Origin: an uncultured Oscillospiraceae bacterium
GTDB lineage: Bacteria; Bacillota; Clostridia; Oscillospirales; Oscillospiraceae
Reading direction: 5' to 3'
Assembly (NCBI GenBank): GCA_947626265.1
Contig: CANQRM010000006.1
Location: 62,001-126,000, forward strand
DNA length: 64,000 bases
The notes beneath the pieces were generated by a model. The model was not told where the DNA came from. It worked only from the letters and a program-made list of their open reading frames with translations, and did not search any database. The position numbers were made by a program, and so were the translations under genes. This document shows, one piece after another, positions 14,928 through 21,116 of this stretch; position 1 is the first letter of the stretch, and each line of letters opens with the position of its first letter.

Positions 14928-16346
14928 ATGGCAGATAAGACGATAGGCGAACTGCCGTCAGCATCGGCGATCTACGACGACTCGCTCCTGGTGATGGAGC
15001 AGCAGGGCGAGGCCCGGAGCGTTTTGGGATCGCTGTTCAGGGGATTCGCGGAGGCGGCAGCAAAGGAGCACGCGGATATCGCCAGGGGGCATATGGACGC
15101 CGCCAGGGCCAGCGCGGCCGTAGCGGCGGAAAGTCTGGCCAGGCTGAACGGCCAGGCGGAGCTTGCCGAAGAAGCAAGGAAAGGCGCAGAGGCGGCCCGG
15201 GAGGCCATTGAGGACATGACCGTGAGCGCGGAGACGCTCCCGTGCTGGAGCGAAGCGACGGCTGTCAAGACGGCAACGGAGAGTTCCTTCAGCATCCACT
15301 TTGGCATCCCGGCCGGCCGGGGATTCACCATTCTTGGCCGGTACGACAGCCGGGAGGAACTGGAGGCCGCCGTGCCCGACCCGGCCGTGGGCGACGCCTA
15401 CCAGGTGGGCGCCGGGGCGCCCTATGACGTGTACATCTACGACGATGTGAACGGCTGGGTAAACAGCGGGCCCATCAACGTGGACCTGCCGGCGCATCTC
15501 ATCGTGGGCGAGGACAGTGATCTGGGAACGGTTCTGTCGCTGAATGCCGATACGTTGGAAGGGCATCCGGCTGGATATTTTGTATCTGATTCGAAAATGA
15601 CGGCAGAACTTGCGAAAAAGCAGGATGTGATCCCGTATTATACGAATCCTAATCTGCTTGATAACTGGTATTTCGTCGGTGGCGGGTCTCAACAAGGTGG
15701 TAGTCAGTTTCCCATCAATTGGAGAGGACAGACGGAGTATACAATATCAAGTTATACGATTGATAGATGGGCAATTAACCAATCGGAAAACATACGGGCT
15801 AAAATAGAGGCTGACGGCATTTTGCTTACAAATAATACCAGCGATCAATATCCACAGTTTTTCGAAATCATAGAGGGGCTTGATACTGATAGGCAATATA
15901 CAGCAAGCGTTCTGTATACTGTCGTATCCGGCGCAGGATCGCTTAGTCTTGGCCAGCATAACGAACCTTGGTTAAGTGAATTCGTGACCCTTTATCCGGA
16001 GGGTGTTGCTTCTGTTACATCCACCGTGGAGGAAGATTTGAGGGGGCAGCATCGAGTATCGATAACTGTCGCTCCTAATTCCTCAATAAAAATAAAGGCC
16101 GTCAAGCTCGAACTTGGCTCCACGCAGACCCTCGCTCACAAAGAAGGCGACGCATGGGTGCTGAACGAGATGCCGAATTACGCTGAAGAGCTGGCGAAGT
16201 GCCAGCGGTATTATCAAGTATTCAAAACCGAGGAAAAGCGTCCTGTAGAGGCGGAGGACTTTAGGCCAGTCATGCGCATAAAGCCAGCGCTGGGCGCTAT
16301 CGAAGTAAGCGGCGTGACATACTACACGGCTGATGCCAATCTATAG
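14928..16346 (+). CDS. phage tail-fibre-like protein 1
   Basis: The 472-aa protein starts after a GGGGGGAG site. Residues 30-90 form an Ala-rich helical stretch, followed by a short beta-type phage fibre segment (about 125-180, GIPAGRGFTILGRYDS). From about residue 235 it carries the module NLLDNWYFVGGGSQQGG, also present in the next gene. A second shared block near residue 400 (KLELGSTQTLAHKEGDAWVLNE, followed by AKCQRYYQV) is typical of tail fibres of clostridial and lactococcal phages. The C-terminal end is likely the receptor-binding part. The gene changes from GC-rich to AT-rich near its middle, which suggests module exchange. Confidence 0.75.
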   Translation: MADKTIGELPSASAIYDDSLLVMEQQGEARSVLGSLFRGFAEAAAKEHADIARGHMDAARASAAVAAESLARLNGQAELAEEARKGAEAAREAIEDMTVSAETLPCWSEATAVKTATESSFSIHFGIPAGRGFTILGRYDSREELEAAVPDPAVGDAYQVGAGAPYDVYIYDDVNGWVNSGPINVDLPAHLIVGEDSDLGTVLSLNADTLEGHPAGYFVSDSKMTAELAKKQDVIPYYTNPNLLDNWYFVGGGSQQGGSQFPINWRGQTEYTISSYTIDRWAINQSENIRAKIEADGILLTNNTSDQYPQFFEIIEGLDTDRQYTASVLYTVVSGAGSLSLGQHNEPWLSEFVTLYPEGVASVTSTVEEDLRGQHRVSITVAPNSSIKIKAVKLELGSTQTLAHKEGDAWVLNEMPNYAEELAKCQRYYQVFKTEEKRPVEAEDFRPVMRIKPALGAIEVSGVTYYTADANL

Positions 16347-16357
16347 GGGGTGACGAC

Positions 16358-17422
16358 ATGCCTGAACAAGCAAAAATTATGACCCTCCATGACCACGACA
16401 CGGGGAAGCCCATTGCACCTCGTACCGTCGTCGAAGCCTTGTCCGGCGAGGGGAAGAAATGGAACTATGTTGGGTTCGCGGAGGATAATGTCGTCGGCGT
16501 TGTAGAGGGGACCTGGCCTTGCAATAGGAACCTGCTAGATAACTGGTATTTCGTTGGTGGTGGGTCTCAGCAGGACGGTGGACAGTTTCCAATAAATCAG
16601 AGGGCCAAAACGAAGTATTCCGATACCGGTTATACAATAGATAGGTGGATCAATACAGTTGACAGCTCGTCCGTATCGGTAAACAGCCAGGATGGGGTGC
16701 TTGAAATAACGAATCCTGGAAATATATCTTTCGGTATTCTTCAGGTTGTAGACATGAAAATACTTGAGCCGATGACTGTGACCTTATCTGTATTGTATAA
16801 AGGCTCTGTGTCTATCGGTTATTGGTCCAGCGGCTATAATCGGACCAACAAGACAAGTAATGAGTGGGACATAGCCGCTTTTACTTACGAAATACCGACA
16901 AGCTACGAGCCCGTCTATCGTGTATACTGTCCGCACATTAGCGCGCAAGAAGGAATGAGCGTACAGATCGCCGCCGCCAAGCTGGAACTCGGCTCCCAGC
17001 AGACCCTGGCCCATAAAGAGGGCGACACGTGGGTGTTGAATGAGATACCGGATTATGGCACGGAATTGGCGAAGTGTCAGAGGTACCAACAGGTTCTTTC
17101 AAAATGGGAAGGATATCCTCAACCGATCGGAACATTTATTACGTTAAATGCAGAGGGCCTTACGCGGTTTCATATACCCCTTCCCGTCCCTCTTCGATGT
17201 CCTCCGGCAATTATTCTGATTGGATCGCTTCGCTTAGAAGCTGTTTTTCCAGATGAAAATTTTATTACTCTTTCTCTCGACAATACTGATGGGATGTCTG
17301 CTGAACTAGGAGTAAACTCAATATCTTTATTGAAACAAATTCCCGGGCTGAAAGCAGGCATGGTTGGGCGTTTCGATGGTAGTTTGAATGCTGGATATAT
17401 TATTTTGGATTCTAACATTTGA
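16358..17422 (+). CDS. phage tail-fibre-like protein 2 (paralogue)
   Basis: The 354-aa protein repeats the two blocks of its neighbour: NLLDNWYFVGGGSQQ near residue 58 and KLELGSQQTLAHKEGD near residue 210, each followed by the same WVLNE...AKCQRY pattern. The N-terminus (LHDHDTGKPIAPRT) and the C-terminal 100 residues are different. The two genes look like a tandem duplication whose ends have been swapped, as expected for variable receptor-binding proteins. Much of the gene is AT-rich compared with the chromosome. Confidence 0.72.
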   Translation: MPEQAKIMTLHDHDTGKPIAPRTVVEALSGEGKKWNYVGFAEDNVVGVVEGTWPCNRNLLDNWYFVGGGSQQDGGQFPINQRAKTKYSDTGYTIDRWINTVDSSSVSVNSQDGVLEITNPGNISFGILQVVDMKILEPMTVTLSVLYKGSVSIGYWSSGYNRTNKTSNEWDIAAFTYEIPTSYEPVYRVYCPHISAQEGMSVQIAAAKLELGSQQTLAHKEGDTWVLNEIPDYGTELAKCQRYQQVLSKWEGYPQPIGTFITLNAEGLTRFHIPLPVPLRCPPAIILIGSLRLEAVFPDENFITLSLDNTDGMSAELGVNSISLLKQIPGLKAGMVGRFDGSLNAGYIILDSNI

Positions 17423-17440
17423 GGCTGAGGTGACAATTAT

Positions 17441-17794
17441 ATGACTGAATTTATGTTTTATAACAAGCATTACATAACCGTGGACGAGCAAAACCGTGTC
17501 ATTGACGGCTGGTCGGACGGGCCGCTGCGGGACAAGCCTACAGAGGGTGCCGTCTGCATCAACAATAAGGGACGATACCAGTTCCAGCTGTTCCCGGGCG
17601 GAGAGGAAAACCCGCCCCTGCGGACCATGGACGGGATACCGCTGTACAAGTGGGACGGTGAGACTGTACATAAGCGGAGCGAGGAGGATATCGAAGCCGA
17701 CCGGGCGCTGATACCGCCCCCTCCGCCCAGTGAGATGGAGAAACTCAGAGCCGACGTGGACTATATTGCTGTGATGGGAGGTGTCGACCTGTGA
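17441..17794 (+). CDS. phage-associated protein upstream of XkdX
   Basis: This 117-aa protein of unknown function has a beta-rich start (YNKHYITVDEQNRVIDGWSDG) and a Pro-rich region near residues 95-101. Proteins like this commonly sit between tail fibres and XkdX in phages of Firmicutes. It overlaps the XkdX start codon by 4 nt, so the two are translationally coupled. Confidence 0.65.
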   Translation: MTEFMFYNKHYITVDEQNRVIDGWSDGPLRDKPTEGAVCINNKGRYQFQLFPGGEENPPLRTMDGIPLYKWDGETVHKRSEEDIEADRALIPPPPPSEMEKLRADVDYIAVMGGVDL

Positions 17795-17925
17795 ACGTGT
17801 ATGAGCTGGCGAAAAAGTATTACCCCGCCCTGTGGCCGAAGGAGCGCATCGAGGCGCTGGTCAGGGCCGGGAAGCTGACGGAGGAAGAGGCGAAGGAAGT
17901 GACCGGAGAGGATGATGACATGTGA
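17791..17925 (+). CDS. xkdX: XkdX-family phage protein
   Basis: A 44-aa protein beginning at GTG 17791 reads MNVYELAKKYYP, then LWPKERIEALVRAGKLT, ending EEEAKEVTGEDDDM. The ...W..ERI..LV..GKLT..EY/EEI-type pattern and tiny size match XkdX proteins of PBSX-like phages. The start overlaps the preceding stop and the stop overlaps the next GTG start, so all three genes are read as a chain. Confidence 0.8.
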   Translation: MNVYELAKKYYPALWPKERIEALVRAGKLTEEEAKEVTGEDDDM

Positions 17926-18191
17926 GCGACGCGGTAGTGTCCGCCCTCATCACCGGCGGGCTGGCCCTGGCCGGGACCATGGCGGGGGCCTATTTTTCCA
18001 ACCGGCGGGCGGGCGCCCTCATCGAGTACCGGCTCAAGAAGCTGGAGGAGAAGGTGGACAAGCACAATAACGTGGTGGAGCGGACCTACGCCCTGGAGGA
18101 AAAGGCAGCCATCCACGAGGAAAAGCTGAAGGTGGCCGATCACCGCATCGGCGACCTGGAACGACAGGCCGGGCACGGCAGCCCGGCCTGA
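17922..18191 (+). CDS. XhlA-like phage lysis accessory protein
   Basis: The 89-aa protein starts at GTG 17922 inside the XkdX stop region. It has an N-terminal hydrophobic segment (residues 6-25) and then a charged coiled coil (LKKLEEKVDKHNNVVERTYALEEK). This resembles the haemolysin XhlA group that helps the holin and endolysin. The order XkdX, XhlA, holin, amidase matches PBSX-type lysis cassettes, although the hydrophobic segment is at the N-terminus rather than the C-terminus. Confidence 0.65.
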   Translation: MSDAVVSALITGGLALAGTMAGAYFSNRRAGALIEYRLKKLEEKVDKHNNVVERTYALEEKAAIHEEKLKVADHRIGDLERQAGHGSPA

Positions 18192-18213
18192 TATTTTTAT
18201 GGAGGTACATAGC

Positions 18214-18438
18214 ATGAAGCTGAATGACAAAGTATACGACATTCTCAAGTGGGTGACCATGGTGGTCATCCCGGCGCTGACGGCGGCCTATGTGGGTCTC
18301 GCGGCCATATGGGGCTTCCCCTGTGCCGCTGAGGTGAGTAAGACCTCCGCCGTGGTGTGCACGCTTCTGGGCGCGCTGCTGGGCGTGAGCACGGCCCAGT
18401 ACAACAAGGAGATGAATGACGATGGCGACGGCCGGTGA
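18214..18438 (+). CDS. phage holin, Dp-1 type
   Basis: The 74-aa protein has two hydrophobic helices (about residues 12-32 and 42-62) and the motif KWVTMVVIPALTAAYVGLAAIWGFP, with GVSTAQYNKE at the end. This matches the Dp-1-like holin family, which makes the membrane lesion that releases the endolysin. The ATG at 18214 was chosen because GGAGG lies 8 nt upstream; an earlier in-frame ATG at 18199 overlaps that site. The end overlaps the endolysin gene. Confidence 0.8.
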   Translation: MKLNDKVYDILKWVTMVVIPALTAAYVGLAAIWGFPCAAEVSKTSAVVCTLLGALLGVSTAQYNKEMNDDGDGR

Positions 18439-19177
18439 TGTCATGGAAAAGCTGGCCGCGCTGGCCGGGGAGGACGAGGCGGCGGTGGGGTCCAATAACA
18501 CCGCCGTCAACAAATTCTTCGGCGCCGTGGGCCAGGCCTACTGCGGCTATTCCCTGCTGTACGCCTTCACCAAGGCGGGCAGCTCTCTCTTAAACGGCTC
18601 CGGCGCCTGGAACGTGGGTTCTCTCGCCCGGTTCTGCGAATCAAAGGGCTGGCGGGTCAGCTTCCCCCAGGTGGGCGACATCTTCGTCATGCGCGCCGGA
18701 GGCTATGAAAACGGCCACACCGGGTTCGTGTATGAGGTGCTGGGCAGCGGGTATTTCATCACCCTGGAAGGCAACTACGGCGCGGTGAAGGCCACGGCAG
18801 CGGAGGCGAAAAGCGGCACCGGCGCGAGTTTCGAAGGCATCGGCTACCGGAAGGCGCCCGTCAGCGGGGACTATAAATTCTACCGCCCGCCCTACACGGC
18901 GGCGGCCGCCGCCCCGGCGGAGAAAACGGGCTCTGCGGTGACCGTGAGCGTGAACACCCTCCAGACCGGCAGCGCCGGGGCGCAGGTCGTGACAGTCCAG
19001 CGCCTCCTCGCCGCCGGGGGCTGCAAGGGCGCGGACGGAAAGACTATCCAGGCGGACGGAGAATTCGGCCCCAACACGGCCTGGGCCGTGAAAGCGGCCC
19101 AAGGGAAGCTGGGCCTCGCCGCGGACGGCGTGGTGGGCAGAAACACCTGGGAGGGCCTGTTGAAAAAGCTGGCATAA
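18416..19177 (+). CDS. phage endolysin: CHAP amidase/endopeptidase with peptidoglycan-binding domain
   Basis: The 253-aa protein has a CHAP-type catalytic domain (about residues 20-150) with the cysteine in AYCGYSL, the histidine in GHTGFV and the polar residue in LEGN. A Pro/Ala linker is followed by a PG_binding_1 domain (about 180-253) with QRLLAAGG, DGEFGPNTAWAVKAAQ and DGVVGRNTW. It cleaves host peptidoglycan at the end of phage growth. ATG 18422 is an alternative start with better spacing from AAGGAG. There is no signal peptide, as expected for a holin-dependent enzyme. Confidence 0.85.
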   Translation: MTMATAGDVMEKLAALAGEDEAAVGSNNTAVNKFFGAVGQAYCGYSLLYAFTKAGSSLLNGSGAWNVGSLARFCESKGWRVSFPQVGDIFVMRAGGYENGHTGFVYEVLGSGYFITLEGNYGAVKATAAEAKSGTGASFEGIGYRKAPVSGDYKFYRPPYTAAAAAPAEKTGSAVTVSVNTLQTGSAGAQVVTVQRLLAAGGCKGADGKTIQADGEFGPNTAWAVKAAQGKLGLAADGVVGRNTWEGLLKKLA

Positions 19178-19222
19178 GCGGCCCCGGGCGCATAGGATGG
19201 ACGGAAGGGGGAGTCGGACATA

Positions 19223-19441
19223 TTGAGACGGCTCATAGCGGCGGCCGCGGTGGCGGCGTTCATGGCGGCGGCAGGCTCCGCCGCACCCCGGCAGCGGCCC
19301 CATGAGGCCTGGGAGGACATGTGCCCCGCCCAGCTCACCTGGGTGGCGGAGGGCATTAGCGAGCAGATAAGCGAGCTTAAGGACGACCTTGCCTATGTGT
19401 GGCAGCTGCAGGCTGAGAAGATGGCCGAGGCAAAAAAATGA
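19223..19441 (+). CDS. small secreted protein of unknown function
   Basis: A 72-aa protein begins at TTG 19223, with GGGGGAG about 10 nt upstream. It has a signal-peptide-like start (RRLIAAAAVAAFMAAAGSAA) and then a charged helical part containing one cysteine. It follows the endolysin by 45 bp and could belong to the phage cassette or be a chromosomal exported peptide. No family was recognised. Confidence 0.5.
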   Translation: MRRLIAAAAVAAFMAAAGSAAPRQRPHEAWEDMCPAQLTWVAEGISEQISELKDDLAYVWQLQAEKMAEAKK

Positions 19442-19444
19442 CAC

Positions 19445-19478
19445 GCGCCCCGCCGGGATGACCCGGCGGGGCGCTTTT
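19445..19478. terminator. bidirectional terminator
   Basis: GCGCCCCGCCGGG and CCCGGCGGGGCGC pair around ATGA and are followed by TTTT on the plus strand. It separates the phage cassette from the convergent rubrerythrin gene. Confidence 0.8.
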
Positions 19479-19494
19479 GCTGTCTGTCTGTCTA

Positions 19495-20031
19495 TCAGTA
19501 GTTCTCGGCGTGGACCTCGAAATAGGCCTGAGGATGGTTGCAGGTGGGGCAGATCTCGGGGGCGGCGGTGCCCACCACGATGTGGCCGCAGTTGCGGCAC
19601 TCCCACACCTTGACCTCGCTCTTGGCAAAGACCTGGGCGGTCTCCACGTTCTTCAGAAGGGCGCGGTAGCGCTCCTCATGGCTCTTCTCGATGGCGGCCA
19701 CCAGGCGGAAGCGGGCGGCCAGCTCGGGGAAGCCCTCCTCCTCGGCGGTTTTGGCGAAGCCGGCGTACATGTCGGTCCACTCGTAGTTCTCCCCGTCCGC
19801 GGCGGCGGCCAGGTTTTCAGCGGTGGAGCCGATGCCCTCCAGCTCCTTGAACCAGAGCTTGGCGTGCTCCTTCTCGTTGTCGGCGGTCTTCTGGAACAGG
19901 GCCGCGATCTGCTCGAAGCCCTCCTTCTTGGCCTTGGAGGCGAAGTAGGTGTACTTGTTGCGGGCCTGGCTCTCGCCGGCAAAAGCGGCTTCCAGGTTCT
20001 TCTCGGTCTGGGTACCGGCATATTTGCTCAT
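19495..20031 (-). CDS. rbr: rubrerythrin
   Basis: The 178-aa protein has an N-terminal ferritin-like four-helix di-iron domain, with glutamates in [23 protein letters not shown] and [11 protein letters not shown]-terminal rubredoxin domain has two CxxC pairs (CRNCGH and CPTCNH). It reduces hydrogen peroxide in the cytoplasm of anaerobes. It is a single-gene unit with its own promoter and a GGAG site before ATG 20031. Confidence 0.95.
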   Translation of the reverse strand: MSKYAGTQTEKNLEAAFAGESQARNKYTYFASKAKKEGFEQIAALFQKTADNEKEHAKLWFKELEGIGSTAENLAAAADGENYEWTDMYAGFAKTAEEEGFPELAARFRLVAAIEKSHEERYRALLKNVETAQVFAKSEVKVWECRNCGHIVVGTAAPEICPTCNHPQAYFEVHAENY

Positions 20032-20071
20032 GATACATTCTCCTTCGTGTCGTATTTTGCGCCCCGTATCC

Positions 20072-20096
20072 CCTGAGGATACGGGCTTTTTCGTGC
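20072..20096 (-). other. 5'-leader stem-loop of rubrerythrin mRNA
   Basis: CCCGTATCC and GGATACGGG pair around a short loop between the rubrerythrin promoter and its start codon. It could control mRNA stability or translation. On the plus strand it is followed by CTTTTT, so it may instead be a terminator remnant. Confidence 0.4.
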
Positions 20097-20104
20097 ATAT
20101 CTGG

Positions 20105-20134
20105 ATTTTACCATACCCCGACCGCCGCTGTCAA
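20105..20134 (-). promoter_or_regulatory. promoter of rubrerythrin
   Basis: On the minus strand TTGACA (20129-20134) and TAAAAT (20105-20110) are 18 bp apart. Confidence 0.7.
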
Positions 20135-20164
20135 TCGGCTCCCCCGCGCCCGCAGCCCCAAGAC

Positions 20165-20206
20165 TTGCATTTTTGGGTGGGGTATGGTAATATACTAAAA
20201 TTAGTA
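20165..20206 (+). promoter_or_regulatory. promoter and palindromic operator of uppP
   Basis: TTGCAT (20165-20170), a 17-bp spacer and TAATAT (20188-20193) are followed at once by the perfect palindrome TACTAAAATTAGTA (20193-20206). The palindrome covers the expected transcription start, a classical repressor position. Confidence 0.55.
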
Positions 20207-20250
20207 AACATAATGCCGTAGTCTGTGGTCTCACAGGCGGAGGAGGAGCT

Positions 20251-21099
20251 ATGTCTATCCTGTACGCGGCGCTGCTGGGTCTGGTCCAGGGGGTGGCGGA
20301 ATTTCTGCCCATCTCCAGCTCCGGCCATCTGGCGCTGCTGGAAAATATCCTGGGCGGGACCGGCCTCATGGAGCTGGACGGGAGCGCGTTTTTCAATATC
20401 CTGCTCCACCTGGCCACCTTGGTGGCCGTGGTCATCGCCTACTGGCCGGACATCGTGGACATGGTATATGAAGTGGGCGATATGGCCGGGGACCTGGTCC
20501 ACCGCCGGAGCCTGTCCGCCCGGGGAAAGCCCACCCGTCGGCTTATCTATATGATCTTGCTGGCCACGGTGCCGCTGTTCGTCATCGTGCCCTTCAACGA
20601 CGCCATCGAAAAGCTCAACGCCATCCCCTGGTTCATCGGCGCTGCCCTCATTTTGACGGGCACGCTCTTGTACATATCCGACCGCCTGCCCCGGGGCAAA
20701 AAGACGGAAAAGACCATGACCTGGCTGGACGCCGTCATCATCGGCCTCGCCCAGGGTCTGGCCACCATGCCGGGCCTCTCCCGCTCCGGCACCACCATCG
20801 CCGCCGGCATGGGCCGGGGGCTGAAGCGCAGCTTTGCGGTGCGGTTCTCCTTCCTCATGAGCCTGGTGTCCGTGTCCGGCGCGGTAGTGCTGGAGGTGAT
20901 GAACGTGGTGCAGGAGGGCATCAACGCCGCCATGCTCCCGGCCTACGCCGTGGGCATGCTGGTGGCGGGGTTCACGGGGTACCTCTCCATCCGGCTTTTA
21001 CAGCGCATCGTCCGCAAGGGCCGGTTCGGCGGCTTTGCCTATTACTGCTGGTTCGTGGGCGTGATCAGCATCATCGTCTGGTTCCGGCTGAGCGCATGA
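20251..21099 (+). CDS. uppP: undecaprenyl-diphosphatase
   Basis: The 282-aa integral membrane protein removes a phosphate from undecaprenyl pyrophosphate, recycling the lipid carrier of wall synthesis. The BacA/UppP signatures are GLVQGVAEFLPISSSGHL near the N-terminus and MPGLSRSGTTI near residue 175. About eight hydrophobic segments are visible and the length is that of the family. GGAGGAGG lies close to ATG 20251. The carrier also serves the capsule and wall polymers encoded at the left of the window. Overexpressed UppP gives bacitracin resistance in other bacteria. Confidence 0.94.
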   Translation: MSILYAALLGLVQGVAEFLPISSSGHLALLENILGGTGLMELDGSAFFNILLHLATLVAVVIAYWPDIVDMVYEVGDMAGDLVHRRSLSARGKPTRRLIYMILLATVPLFVIVPFNDAIEKLNAIPWFIGAALILTGTLLYISDRLPRGKKTEKTMTWLDAVIIGLAQGLATMPGLSRSGTTIAAGMGRGLKRSFAVRFSFLMSLVSVSGAVVLEVMNVVQEGINAAMLPAYAVGMLVAGFTGYLSIRLLQRIVRKGRFGGFAYYCWFVGVISIIVWFRLSA

Positions 21100-21116
21100 T
21101 AGTTTCGAGGTAACAT

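Larger units (their letters stand above)
14928..19177 (+). mobile_element. prophage remnant: tail-tip and lysis module
   Basis: Seven co-directional, partly overlapping genes run from two tail-fibre-like proteins through a 117-aa protein, XkdX, XhlA and a Dp-1-type holin to a CHAP endolysin. No integrase, terminase, capsid, portal or tail-tube gene flanks them. The fibre genes contain AT-richer stretches (about 15.6-17.4 kb) than their surroundings. This is a decayed prophage or a retained tail/lysis cassette, not a complete phage. No flanking attachment repeats were seen. Confidence 0.75.

Noticed and set aside
14928-19177. Intact prophage or tailocin
   Set aside because: No integrase, terminase, capsid, portal, sheath or tube genes are present on either side.
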